A stretch of DNA of 64,000 nucleotides, taken from NCBI RefSeq assembly GCF_000003815.2, contig NC_049986.1, positions 17,450,476 through 17,514,475 of the forward strand. The letters are read 5' to 3'. Shown piece after piece: positions 22,401 through 33,396 of the stretch. Under the pieces are notes generated by a model. That model made no database searches. It saw only the letters and a list, made by a program, of their open reading frames with translations, and was not told the origin of the DNA. The translations under genes and the position numbers were made by a program. Source of the stretch: Branchiostoma floridae (Eukaryota > Chordata > Leptocardii > Amphioxiformes > Branchiostomatidae). Position 1 is the first letter of the stretch. Each line of letters starts with the position of its first letter.

Positions 22401-24174
22401 AATGTCTACTATTTTCCAGCCATCTGTGAAGCCTGGTAAAGGCTAAGTGAGGGGATTTTTTTTATAATCTACATATTGCGTAAAAGTATGACAGACGACG
22501 ACAAAATAAACAAAAAGTAAGAAAATTCGTTCTTTATCTCTGAAATTCGTTGAGTATCTTTCAAAACCCGCAGTGACACAAACGCCGGTGACACGCGCAA
22601 GTGCAGTTAGAGGTACCTTAAGTTTAACGAGTACATAAATTCAGTCATTTTGAAATGAGCTGCTTCAAAAAGGGACGAGCAGATTTTCTAGCTTTCAACT
22701 TGAGTGTAGAGGCGCAGCGCCAAGGACGATCATGACTTATTCATGAAGGACATTAGTGAAGGCAAAACTGCCTGTAATCTTATTTAGTTTCTACCCACGT
22801 CGTTAAAATTCGACGCAATCATAGTCGGAACACCACAACACTGACCAGACACACAGCAAGTTCCGCCCTTAAAATGTGTCAGCTGGATGAAAATAGAGAA
22901 GAATTTGGCCAAATAGGGACAAATAAGTTGCCTTGGGATTAATTCAGTCAGTCTTTTGTAGTCCCGCCGGCCGGGCAATTCACTCCGAGGCCAATTAACT
23001 CCTACTAGGCTTTACTTACTATTTGGCCAGTCGAGAGTCTGGTAGAGACTTTAAAGCGTGAGCTCGAACCTCAGGCTTTAAGTTCGCTCTCAACCCCAAT
23101 CCCAAATGTAAATTTGTCTTACGGTCCTCACGAACACTTGAGCGAAAGGTTCTACAGTCTGTCGAGTGATTTATAATTGTAAAGGCCTGGTCACATTCGA
23201 CGTCACGTGAGGTTAGCGATAGCAAAATGACGGCATTTTGGGACAGACCTAGCTAGATTTTTTCATCTGTCGTATGACGGAGAAGTTGCCATATTTTCAT
23301 GTATAATTTCGATGGCACTCAGGGCTTCACTGACAATCCTACGACAAAAATAAAACATAGAATATGAAATGATAAAGAGCACATCTTGTACTCTTGTACT
23401 TGAACTATACCAGAATTTCGGATTTGGATTCACCGTAAGCCCCGCATATCGACCGCTTCATACTGGTAGAACGATTAATATGACAGTCCTTGAGAGAATC
23501 AACGTTCTACTACATCCCCAGAACATACTCTCCAAAAATCAATCTATCTTCCAGATTCAGGCGCGTGAACATTTTTTTCAAGTGAACAAGACACACGTTG
23601 AATGCAGATGTCGAAATACTTCGATGCTATCAAATTTGTATGCATCGATTCTTGTAGGTACGCCATTTAGGACGAAATGATCGCTACGCTTTAAGTTTTG
23701 AGACAATTCGAAACTTTTCCAAAGCTCTTATGTATCAAATGTAGGTCAGATACCTTAGCATGAACCTTAGTTTGAACTATATTTGTTTGGCACTATAATT
23801 AACCATCTTTGGAAAGTCTCTTTTCCCCCATGTCAACGACACATTGGCTATTACATTCATTGATTCCAATATCTGCCAGTTGGAGGCTATGCAATCCCAC
23901 TTTGTTCCCCTTGTTGTAGAATACGAAGCCTTGATTTTCACCATTCCATGTTAACTTTGTCACAATAATTAGCCTGCTTAAGAAATCTTAAGGGTCTCTA
24001 TATCCATCCTTTGTACCCTTGTTGAAGCACACATTGACTGCTATGTTTGTTCGTTACAGGTGTTCTGAAACAGAAGTGCGGCACGCGCTAAAGGCCAGGT
24101 TACCGGACCGGCTACGGCAAACCGGGGAGGACATTCTAGTCATGATGGGAAAATTAGACCTCATTCCGAGATGA
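19490..24174 (+). CDS. Uncharacterised two-exon gene
   Basis: Exon 1 runs from 19490 to 20004 and ends at a consensus donor (AAAG|GTGAGT). Exon 2 runs from 24060 to 24174 after the acceptor CGTTACAG and ends at TGA. The split codon joins in frame and gives 209 aa. The ATG at 19490 has the better context (GACATGG); an in-frame ATG at 19445 would add 15 residues. The first 70 residues are acidic and contain ISPPPPEPP and GLEDDDMQDEEQ. The rest is helix-rich and soluble-looking: FQLESKIFSLVLPKSLIHPY, then exon 2 with ETEVRHALKARLPDRL and a C-terminal GKLDLIPR. There is no signal peptide, membrane segment or zinc-binding motif. I do not recognise the family. The coherent splice with an immediate stop supports a real gene. 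Confidence 0.65.
20224..20351. repeat. Palindromic MITE-like element in intron
   Basis: AACGCTAGTTCACCTTTATC and GGTTAAAGGTGAACTAGCGT form inverted arms. The CCTATATCCG/CGGATATAGG pair continues the stem. Length is about 128 bp, with a short central spacer. Confidence 0.8.
20727..20850 (-). repeat. Non-LTR retrotransposon 3' tail fragment
   Basis: This segment matches 63374-63480. Shared blocks include TTATTCATGA, CTCAAATC, GCCTG, GCCGCTTTT and AGGTCATGA. Read on the minus strand it ends in ATGAATAA, as expected of a retrotransposon 3' end. See 63374-63760, where coding remnants precede the same tail. Confidence 0.55.
21432..21552. repeat. Near-perfect 121-bp hairpin element
   Basis: The left arm CCAAGCAGAGGTTAGGCTCC and right arm GGAGCCTAGCCTCTGCTTGG are inverted copies. 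The inner arms (AACGTTTTTAGTCGTTTTT and AAAAACGACTAAAATGACGTT) also pair. Only about 10 bp is left as a loop. It is probably a very short MITE or foldback element. Confidence 0.88.
22440..22618. mobile_element. Harbinger-like MITE, copy 2 (TAA target duplication)
   Basis: The 179-bp element begins AGG and ends CCT between TAA repeats (22437-22439 and 22619-22621). Its core TTCGTTCTTTATCTCTGAAA is shared with the copies at 15963 and 54235. The arms are more eroded than in the other two. Confidence 0.6.
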
Positions 24175-24519
24175 AGGGACAGGCGGCCTATGATTGGCTC
24201 ACCCTTCGTCACGTGCTGTGTTTGTCTGATGCTGCTTACTACGTACATGGAGATTAAGATGTATCTCTCTGCCTACATCCGGCCGAACAGCTGCTTTTAA
24301 CCTGTTGAATTGGTTTTTCCGGAACGAGATTCATTTCTTTACCACACTTCCCCCGTGCGGTCTGGTTTTCTATTTCAGTAGTTGTGCTACTTTGAGCTTC
24401 AATATACTCCTCGAACTAGCGTATGATAAAAAAAAGATTGAAGTGCTATGATAAATAACGCAAGAGAAGATACATAAAGACGATGGTTCCCTCAAGAGGA
24501 GACGGTTTACTTGGCTTAA

Positions 24520-24692
24520 GAGTCTCTACCAGACTCCATAGGTCACTTAAAATATAGTAGAAATTCGCCAACTGGACAGATAAACAACCAGACGATGTAG
24601 CACACAGTACCGCCTGCCTAACTCCTCTGGCATGTTTTGTGTCTTTCTGGCCAATTTCTACTAAGTTAGCGACCTACGGAGTCTATTAGAGA
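24520..24692. repeat. Palindromic element, AGTCTCTA...GACTCC family
   Basis: The arms AGTCTCTACCAGACTCCATA and, inverted, GACCTACGGAGTCTATTAGA pair, and AGTAGAAATT pairs with AATTTCTACT further in. Relatives lie at 47745-47960, and at about 22330-22440 and 23030. Confidence 0.65.
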
Positions 24693-26092
24693 CTACACGA
24701 AGAGCTGCTCTCCAAAAGTTTGCCTGCTACTCAAGTTAACACTAACTCTCTGGAAAATGAATATTAGCTATATAAGACCCTTGTACAGGTCGTTTTTACA
24801 AATCTATGTACAATTGACCATACCGCGGCCGTTTCATTGTTGTTGTTTTTTTTATATTGAAGATTTCTACCAGAAAAACGCACTTCGTATGACACAGTAA
24901 ATGTTTTCTGTATAGTTTCTGTAGCAAAAAGTACTACCTATGGTACAAATGATCAGAATAGCGTTTTTGCATGATATGATATACTATGGCACAAGAGAGG
25001 GACGCACATTGAATGTACTAGGCTTTCAGGCTGCTCCTGTAACTTTCAGGCTGCTCTGTAACAGAAATGCTCGTGTTGACGTGTTCAACCAAGCCATATG
25101 TACTTGTTGGGCAGGCTAACGTCTGGTGAGGTGGAGAAATGCCGCAAATGCAGTGCAGTCATATTGATATATGAAATACATGCAGCACAGTTTCCCAGGG
25201 AATACATCCACAGTTGTAATGCTAGATTAGAGAACAGTTGTAGATATCATAGACGTTGTGCAGAACAAATCGACAGATATTTATTTATTGTGAAAGTAGT
25301 GTTAGCCAAAGTATGGTTACTAGTACTATCCGTTTCCTTTCTCTTTTAGGCAAGGCTGTTAATCGTGAGTGTTTGCTACGCACGTAAATATGGATATGAA
25401 TTGAAAACTAGAAAATGTGGAATGGATTATCAAGTACGTTCTCGACATTTGGGATTAAGTTTGAGTCACGTAGAGGCTGTGAAGGTGTAGTGACTTGTAA
25501 GACGCTACCTTTAAACGAGCCAGTGTAGTATATGGTGATGTGTGTAGTACTGTGCACCGAACAGCAGAGTGTTAAAAGTTTGTAATGGTTGGTTGGTTGG
25601 TTGAAATGTTGATGGAGAAATAAACGAGATGTGAGAGGGTGGAAATAAAGATGGGAAACATCGAGGATGTCTTTCCTGCAACAGATACACATGATAAAAG
25701 CTGTCACCTTGGATACATTTCTTTCTCTGCAAACCCTCTAGAATCTGCTAGATGCCAGCCTTTTAAGTCCAACAGGGCTGGCAAAATGGCAAGAGGTAGA
25801 ATTCCACGAACTATATGATATCAGATACTATATCAAATACTAGCAGTGGTATTTGCTTTATTTTGTACACGTGCACTTAATAATATATAGAAGTTACATT
25901 ATCTTATTCAATGCACCAAGCATCATTAGGTTTCACCCCGCACAAGACATGCACGATCTCACATGAACACCGGAGGAAGAAGGGCAATATTTTTGTTCAA
26001 CGCTACTACTTTAGCTTTGGCTTGTGAAATTGTTGGTAGAGTGTCTAGCCCTAAGTGAAGCCCTTAAAGAATGTGAAATTTTACATGAAAAA
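24693..26092. other. Intergenic, nothing recognised
   Basis: Short frames only. The right end adjoins the 3' end of DPH3. Confidence 0.4.
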
Positions 26093-26098
26093 TTTATT
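26093..26098 (-). terminator. Possible DPH3 polyadenylation signal
   Basis: AATAAA on the minus strand, about 430 bp after the DPH3 stop. Other signals further left are possible. Confidence 0.35.
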
Positions 26099-26529
26099 AA
26101 AGACTTTAAATAAGTTGTCAGCAATTCCAACATCGCTGTACACATCAGATAACACAAAAGTCATCAGAGTTGACAAAGAAAAACAGATGCCACTTAAAAG
26201 CTTATCCCTATTAAGTCATCCTTGCTTAAAATTGTATCAGGTAACTAGTTTAAAGTAAATCATACAAGATGCTCCAGAAGAGAGTTCTGGAAAAGGAGGT
26301 GCATCAGATCCTTTTATGCAGAGACATTTCAATGGTTCTGAATGGAGTACTGTATTTGTATTTCAAAGGTGTTAATGACAATCCAATGTTTCAATATGTC
26401 ACACTGACCACATATACAAATCATTGGTGGTCACTACTGAACAATCAGTCACACATAAATATTTACCAACAAAGGAAAGACATGGTATTAAAATACTATT
26501 ATGCACTACTGTCCTACAGTCCTTCGCTG

Positions 26530-26778
26530 TCATACTTTCTCCAGCTCTTTCTTGGGTGGTAGAACAACTTCTTCCTCCCCTTCCATGAAGTCGTCCAAGT
26601 CGTAGATAACTCTAACAATGAGAGAACAGCTGGGGCACGTAGCCACGTCCTCTCCGTTCATCAGGTCCTCCTTAGTGATCTCAAACCTGTCCCCACACGG
26701 ACATGGGTAGTAGTACTTCTCCTCGTCCTCATCGTACTCAAAGTCTTCTATCTCAACCTCGTCGTGAAAGACGGCCAT
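26530..26778 (-). CDS. DPH3: Diphthamide biosynthesis protein 3 (CSL zinc finger)
   Basis: The 82-aa protein begins [20 protein letters not shown], nearly the same as the vertebrate DPH3 start. It has the DPH-type zinc-binding pattern PCPCGDRF (Cys26, Cys28) and ATCPSCSL (Cys48, Cys51), followed by the acidic-to-basic tail [14 protein letters not shown]3 carries iron, donates electrons to the radical-SAM DPH1/DPH2 enzyme in the first step of diphthamide formation on EF2, and also serves the Elongator pathway as Kti11. The start was placed at the conserved MAVFHDE; the in-frame Met four codons upstream is outside the family alignment. The coding region has no intron, whereas the human gene is interrupted, so this could be a retrocopy or reflect lineage intron loss. 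The frame is intact. Confidence 0.95.
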   Translation of the reverse strand: MAVFHDEVEIEDFEYDEDEEKYYYPCPCGDRFEITKEDLMNGEDVATCPSCSLIVRVIYDLDDFMEGEEEVVLPPKKELEKV

Positions 26779-29106
26779 CGTGAGCCTCACATGCAGTCCT
26801 GGCTGGCAGGAAGTTACGTAAGGCGTTTGTGACGTAGGGTGCGTAACCGTGTGTTGTAATTTGATCTGAAGATGACCGGCTTGTTCTGAGGGCTAACTGC
26901 TCTATCTGGGAGCTCCGAGCCGCACCTTAAGCATAAAACAGTGAAAAAAGACAAGGTTTAAAACACCTTATGGGATCCCGGATAATACTACCGTGAAACT
27001 TTGTAAGAAGGAATATGTTTGTCCAACAACTCACGCATGATTACCAAAACGCAACGTCATGCGTCACTAAAATATATTAATTGACACACAGTACTTTCCA
27101 AATTAACAGGAACTTAGTGGGTACCTTAAAACTTTAAAAAACAACAACTAAGGAATAAAATACCAGTCCATCGAGGGGGGAAAAAACAGGCGTCTCTACA
27201 TCTTTTTTACTGGCATGCCCCCCTCCCCACACATACTTACCCCGGATATATGGCTCTCAGGTCTTTCCCTGATGTAAGCAAGTTGCTTTGGTAAACGCAG
27301 AATATCAGACTTGTCTTCTTCAGAAATCTAATAGTAATTCCTGGTTTGTTGTCCCACCACGAAAGCCGTAAGTTTGAGATTGCACAATCTCAACGAATAT
27401 GTACGGCACGCATGGTAGTAGCTTCCGGTTGCAGTTCAAAGGTCAAAGGTAAGAGTGGAAGACGTAGCTCTGCCTGATGACTTACATCAAATCACATCAA
27501 AGAGCCCATTATCTTATATTGTCTGCTAAATATGTTGGGCGAGCCCTCTTTGGTTATTTAATAGGGAGAGCTCGATATAAATCTAATGCCTTTATCTCTC
27601 ATTTCACATAACAGTCGTTTTTTTTTACTCAAGGATGTCACTTAAAACAGTTTCTTTTTTAATTCACACATTTTCATGATGATACAAAATGCGTCTTTCC
27701 ATCCATAATAATGAGTCTCCACATCACACACAGGCTAGTCAATGAAAAAAAAAAAAACACTGTTTGAATCGTTATAAACCACACATGTACCTCTATCCTT
27801 AAACTTTTTTCCTTGATTGATTAGATCTATACATTGAGCATTCGGATATTTCTATGATGAACATTTGTGAAGTTAAATTTTTTTAAGTGTCACTCTATGT
27901 TTTACAATATTAAGTCTGCGTCTAAAAACGTTACATGCGTGTGTGTGGATTCTTTTTTACCGGGGTTCCGGAAAGCATTGGGACAGGGTGGTTACTAATT
28001 TGCTGGGGGCGGAATGTGCAGCTCTGTCAGCCTTTGTCAGCCAGAAGGGGTGAAGGTCTCTCACGTGTAGCCATGGCTACTGTGGCTAACTGACTGCACA
28101 GGTGTCGCCCAAGGGTTCGTGTGGGGCACTTTCACATGATGATGATGATGATGGGTGCTTTGACGTGACGTCACTTGTAAGTCAGTAGAAGTGAATTAAG
28201 GTCACCTACGCAGCGCAAATGCAGAATTTAGTGCGACAAACTCACGACTTTCCAAGGAATGAAAGTCAATTTTCTTTTTAACACGCACATACGTGTTTGT
28301 GTGTGTGTGTGTGTTTGTGTGTGTGTCTGTGTACGTGCACGTGTGTGTGGATGTACGTGCGTTCATTTGTGCGCGCGCCCGCGTGTACTTATATTTTGTC
28401 CCCAACACCTGCCACCCAACCGGACACTAAACATACTTCCCGAAGGTCAACAAAGTATGATGCCCCCAGAGAAAATGTGCTTCGCGCTGTCACCAGGAAA
28501 AGGTCGCACGTGGGGGCACGGCGAACAACAGTCACGTACTCATGCGTAGATAAGTTTTCAACGTGCTTCATCGTCGTTGTTCAAGTTAGTCTCACATTGT
28601 TCGACTAGACATTGCAACTGCATACGGTAAAAGAAAACTCGATGGTGGGGAACCTGACGTTTCCTTCTCTACGAATTTGGTTGAAACAGAGGTGCGTGTC
28701 CTTATCTATCATGCAATACTAGTTATACCACCGGCGTTGGATTTTTAATCTCCGATATTATCAAGAGCTAATGTGAGATCAGTAATGCAAATGTGTGTGG
28801 GTGTATGGAGGTGAGGTGTAGTCATATGATATCAAGTTTTCCCCATGCTGCATACACAGTCGTACGCACAATATATGCACCTCATACGAAGGAGATTAAA
28901 ATAAAGGACCTCTCGTCGCTTTATATCAGTTTTATGTACGCAGCATACGCACAGTACCGGCGGCCCAGTACGCATACCATGGCATAAGACGTTTGATGAG
29001 GTGCGTATTGTGCTTACGACTGCGTACGAATAAAATGTCAATACGGACCTCATGCGGACTTGATATACACGCTCGTGTGGCTACATGGAGGGTTTGCTTA
29101 TGCTAC
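26779..29106. other. Intergenic between DPH3 and the zinc-finger gene, left part
   Basis: The DPH3 promoter should lie just right of 26778. A short (GAT)n tract sits near 28137-28154 and a GT tract at 28293-28360. About 28780-29080 holds repeated GTACGCA/TGCGTAC-rich sequence that may be an old palindromic repeat. No gene was seen. Confidence 0.4.
28293..28360. repeat. Imperfect (GT)n microsatellite
   Basis: GTGTGT runs interrupted by TT, CT and ACGTGCAC. Confidence 0.9.
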
Positions 29107-29289
29107 GGTCACATTTCCAAACCGGGACCCGGTCGGGCAGCTTTCGGGAACGAAAGGATAAGAAAACTCACAGAATTTACACAAAATAGTCATCAGCGTA
29201 ATCTGTGTAACAGTTATATTCCTTGATAAACATTTCTATTTTTCGTTCCCGCAAACATCCCGACCGGGTCCCAGCTTGGAAATGTGACC
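29107..29289. repeat. GC-rich palindromic MITE (GGTCACATTTCC family), copy 1
   Basis: The left arm GGTCACATTTCCAAACCGGG and right arm GGGTCCCAGCTTGGAAATGT are inverted, as are CGGGAACGAAA and TTTCGTTCCCG. Copies with the same ends occur at 62415-62584 and flanking the reverse transcriptase at 58387-60840. Confidence 0.8.
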
Positions 29290-29568
29290 TAAGCATTTAA
29301 GTCGGGTTACTACAGTTATGGCATGCTTCGGTATCATACTTGATCATACTGACTACTGTGATCCTAGTACATTGTGATAGCTTAACGTCCACAGTCTTTA
29401 AGCCAGAAAGTAAACAAAAGACCGTACACCGTCAAGTAAGCTTTGCACCTTATCCCGAATGGCCGGGCGTGTTTGTTACATTTCTGTAGGCCTGACAAAT
29501 GTCCTAGTTCAGTTGTCAACCAGGCCAGGTATCTGAAGTTTGCCTATAGTCAATGCGGTGGTGGCGCT

Positions 29569-29739
29569 TAATCTCCAAGCAGATCCTACGGTAGCATAAG
29601 ATAGTATCAAAAGCTGTCAGAGGAGTGAAGCCAGCTTCGGAGTGTGTTTCGCTACCGCTACAGGGAAAATCTGGCTGACTTCACTCCTTGACCAGTTTGG
29701 TACTATTTTTTTGCCATTGTAGGATCTGCTTATAGATTA
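29569..29739. repeat. Palindromic element (AGATCCTAC family), copy 1
   Basis: TAATCT..AAGCAGATCCTAC on the left pairs with GTAGGATCTGCTTATAGATTA on the right. GGAGTGAAGCCAG pairs with CTGGCTGACTTCACTCC. A related copy is at 49884-50020 in the P450 gene. Confidence 0.8.
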
Positions 29740-30524
29740 GGTGGTGCTTCGAAACTGAGGAAAATTTTATTTTCATAAATTTTGTAACCCCACAAAAGAA
29801 TTTTGCAGATATTTGGACGTCAAGAGTGTACTAGTAGTTGGTTACAAACGGCCACAATATTCTCCTTAGCTTTAAAACGCAGCACTATTTCTATGTTTAT
29901 TCGTGAACTAACAGTACGTGAAAATTCTTTGTAGAACCTACAATATCCTTCGGTAGTCATGAATAAAAAAAATTCAAGGGGTATCATTTGTATCAACAAT
30001 CGGTGCCGTTTGGCTTAAGCTTAAAGCTGCCGGCGGCGATATTGTGTCTTACGGTGTGGATATTGGGTAATCAAGTAGTTCCTCCAGAGGTCAATCGGGG
30101 TCACGCCAAAAGACAGGACCGCTATCTGGATATCTGGAGCTACAGGCAGTCGAGGGGGAGGGTTTGTGTGGTCATTCCGACAAGATTTTATCCAGAAATG
30201 TTAACAGTATGGGGTCTCCAGAGGATGAACATTGGTCAAATGTAACTAGAAGCGGGTGGTTAGCTACAAGGTGCCGGCCAAATGCAGTACAAGGTAGTAA
30301 ACACAATGTAATGATGTGATACTTTGTTCAGAAGTGTTTTGTTTTGTTTGGACATGTTGGAGATTTAGACATGTTGTAGAATAGAGTGATAAATGTGTGT
30401 AACGTTGAGGAGTTGATTTGTAAGGTACACGTATATACTTATATATACTATATATATATCAAACCAGAATTTACTTCGTCGTAATTTTAACAGGTGCTCC
30501 ATCTTGTCAAAGTTTTGGGTATAC

Positions 30525-30690
30525 CTCAATGTTCCCACACCCCTATATAAGGCCATGTTCCTACACTCTTATGTTCCTACATCCCTATTTTCCTGCATTC
30601 ATATTCCTACACCTCTTTGTTCCTATCCTACCATGTTCTCACACCCCTAATGTTATGTACCAACACCCCTGTGTTCCAACACTCTTAAAC
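30525..30690. repeat. Degenerate minisatellite, TTCC(T/A)ACACCCCTAT type
   Basis: About ten imperfect units of roughly 15-20 bp with the theme GTTCCTACACCCCTAT. Part of the theme reappears inverted at about 30797-30828. Confidence 0.65.
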
Positions 30691-30867
30691 CCTAACATAC
30701 ATTGTATAAGCCCAATTTACACTTCTTCTGAGAAACTCTATTACTACACATCTTAGTGTACTGGACTACGGTTTGTAGTACTGCAACTGGGCCATAGGGG
30801 TGCGGGAACAGGGGTGTTGGAACAGGGGTACATGCAAGGACTGGTCCATGAGAAGACCATGCAGAGT

Positions 30868-31037
30868 AGTGTCTCTGATTGTGCAAGAAGAGACAGAAGC
30901 TCAGCTGCTATGTATCTTATTCTAATAAAGGGAGGACTGCAAACAAGACAGAAGTACGGCTTTGGCCTTTTGTGTACACATCTGTGTAAAGTGTACATAG
31001 CTGCAGAGCTTCTGTCTGTTCTTGCACAATCAGAGAA
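30868..31037. repeat. Inverted repeat upstream of the zinc-finger gene
   Basis: TCTCTGATTGTGCAAGAAGA at 30868 is the inverse of TCTTGCACAATCAGAGA at about 31020. The arms extend to about 41 bp with few mismatches, around an 85-bp centre. It ends about 100 bp before the first spliced exon of the gene. Confidence 0.75.
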
Positions 31038-31195
31038 AGTCCTTTTTAGTCTTCTTCAGTCCTTGCACAATGCACTGTTCACTCGAGAGCAAAACAGTCA
31101 ATTAGATATGCCTGATTCCTTTAATGTTTTTTAGCAGGAAGTAGCAGCCAATATCAAGACAGAATCCAGACTGACATCAACACACACATCTGATA

Positions 31196-32827
31196 ATGGA
31201 GCCTGGAGGTAAGGTTGTTTTTACTGTTTAGGCTGTTCAGTAAGATACCAAGTAACATTACAGACCAACACAGCAATTTGAATTGGAGATAGACCCAACA
31301 TCCTACATCTACATGAACCCCTAAAATTCTGCACTATAGAATTAAATTATTGTTTCTAGCTATGGTTGCCATATAGTCAGACCTATATTTTCTATTTGTT
31401 ATGGCTTCTTTTTCCATTTTCTTTCTTTGTCACCCCTTAAAACGTGCAGGAAACAAAGATATTTTATTACGTAGATACTGACTGTTTTCCTCTGTTCCCA
31501 TCATAAGGTACAGATGCACACATGATCTCAGATCCACCACAAGACCCTGAGATGGAGGCAGATAAAGGCCGACCCTACAAGTGTCGCTTCTGCGACTACG
31601 CCGCCACCCAGCGGACTCACCTGCGCTGCCATGAACGGACGCACACGGGAGAGAAGCCGTACAAGTGCAACCTGTGTGGGTACGCGGCGGCCCAGAAAAC
31701 CAACCTGAACTCGCACAAGCGCGTGCACAGCGGGGAGCGCCCGTACAAGTGTAAGATGTGTCCGTACGCCGCCATACAACGGTCCAACCTCACCAGCCAC
31801 TACAGGGCCAAACACGGCGTGCAGAAACCCACCATCTATATCGAGCACGGCAGCCCGCCAAGAATGCGGGTGGAACAACAAGACGGCAACGCACTCTCAG
31901 ACATTGCTGATGCGCACGGTATAGAGCAAGTCCAGGGTTTTAGCAACACTGGGTTTTCACCATATCCCAACCAAGGTGAACACTCGCCAGGATTTACAAT
32001 GGTTAGAACTCCCTCTCTTCACATGGCCGTGAATGGAAACCACATCAATGTACCTGCCAGCATTGGAAGCTACACAGCTAGGCAATCAGAGAGGACTTCT
32101 TCTACAGCCAGTTCATGTGGGCAGGGAGAGGAAATCATGGACTTAACCTGCATCAAAAAGGAGGAGGCTGTTGGTGTCTCAGAAGAATCTCAGCCACTGG
32201 ATAACAACAAAGATGAGGCAGCTCTCACACACACATCTTCAAGCTAGTGGAAGACAAAGACAAGACAGTGAGAGTCCAGGTATAAGTGTTGACTCTGTTG
32301 GAACACAGAGGTATATACATGTATATGACAGTCAAGAAAAAGGCCAGAATGCTTCAATCCATAACCACGACCAACAAAGTCAAGAAACACAGAAAAATTA
32401 CATTTCTGTAGAAAATAGTCCACATCATCATGTAGTACAAAGAAACAATTCTTACCCCGGCAGTAGTGGAAACACAGAAAGCGCATGGAGAGGAACTCGT
32501 CAGTTTGTACAGGAAAATTCACATGACGAGTCCAGCCAACCTTCCGATGAGTATCAGTCAGGAGAATCCACTGCCCAATTCAGCTCTCCTCAAGTTCAAA
32601 CACAAGTTCCTTCCCTGAGAAGCAGCCCTGGTGTTTCCACCCATAGGCACATGTGCCATTACTGTGATCTCTCCTTTGGAGACTACCTGATGTATACTGT
32701 ACACATGGGTTTCCACACCTATGGGGACCCCCTGAGGTGTAATATGTGTGGCGTGAAGTACAGAATTCCGCTGGAGTTTTTTGTTCACACTCACTCAGGT
32801 GTGCATGGAAGCACTGCTGATCAGTAA
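31196..32827 (+). CDS. Ikaros/Pegasus-like C2H2 zinc-finger transcription factor, frame interrupted
   Basis: Exon 1 (31196-31208, MEPG) splices to 31508. The acceptor at 31134-31135 suggests an untranslated leader exon end. Residues about 25-105 hold three C2H2 fingers with TGEKPYKC/SGERPYKC linkers. After a Ser/Gln-rich region with MDLTCIKKEE (a possible SUMO site, IKKE), the frame stops at 32245-32247. A second open frame, shifted by one base, runs through 32827. It encodes two C-terminal fingers, MCHYCDLSFGDYLMYTVHMG and LRCNMCGVKYRIPLEFFVHT, which match the dimerisation fingers of the Ikaros family (IKZF). The DNA-binding fingers differ from classical Ikaros, so Pegasus (IKZF5)-like is the closest description. 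The switch falls near a (CA)5 tract at 32226-32235. A repeat-length allele, an assembly error, a short intron or a genuine short isoform could each explain it. Confidence 0.75.
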
Positions 32828-33184
32828 TGTATCCCGTGTTTTTAGCACAGTCCCAGAAATGGTAATATACAATCATATAGATAGCGTAGTGTATGTTATG
32901 TTTTTACATTACTACTATAGTATCTTAGTCTATATACATGCAAACAATGTTACGATTGGAATATACTGGTGTGTTTGGAGGAAATGTTTGCACAAATTTG
33001 TCACAAAAGGAAATGTGTCAATGTAATTAGTAGGGTTAATTTGTATTCCATAACTACCTATCATCATGGTTTGCTTTTAATCTTCTCCCTGCAGCCTAAC
33101 CAGTTGTGCTTGTTACATTTGATATATGTAAAAAATTGGCACCAAAATGTCAATGTAATAGGATGTTTGTAACAGGTTGATGAA

Positions 33185-33396
33185 TACTGTAAATGCATTT
33201 AAGTTTGTGGGAATTTAATTTCGCAATAGCGGGAAAATGTACTTTTCGCGGTGGTTTTAATTTCGCGGTAGCACCATGCACTGTAGTCTCTTTCTGTTAT
33301 GGAAAAATATTTGCGGTGGTTTTAAATTCGCGGTGAAGCGGCCGCCGCAAAAACCGCGAACATTAATCCACCGCGAATATTTCTGCATTTACAGTA
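33185..33396. repeat. MITE (TACTGTAAATGCA family), well-preserved copy in the 3' UTR
   Basis: The inverted ends are TACTGTAAATGCA and TGCATTTACAGTA. Internally there are three GCGGTGGTTTTAA-type motifs and a CGCGGT/ACCGCG stem. It lies between the stop codon and the polyadenylation signals of the zinc-finger gene, so it is probably in its mRNA. Same family as 3678-3863. Confidence 0.85.

Noticed and set aside
26269-26562. 97-codon plus-strand frame
   Set aside because: It lies antisense over the DPH3 3' UTR and stop region, has no known motif, and has an AT-driven composition.
28202-28608. Cys-Val and Thr-His repeat peptides
   Set aside because: Products of the GT/AC microsatellite.
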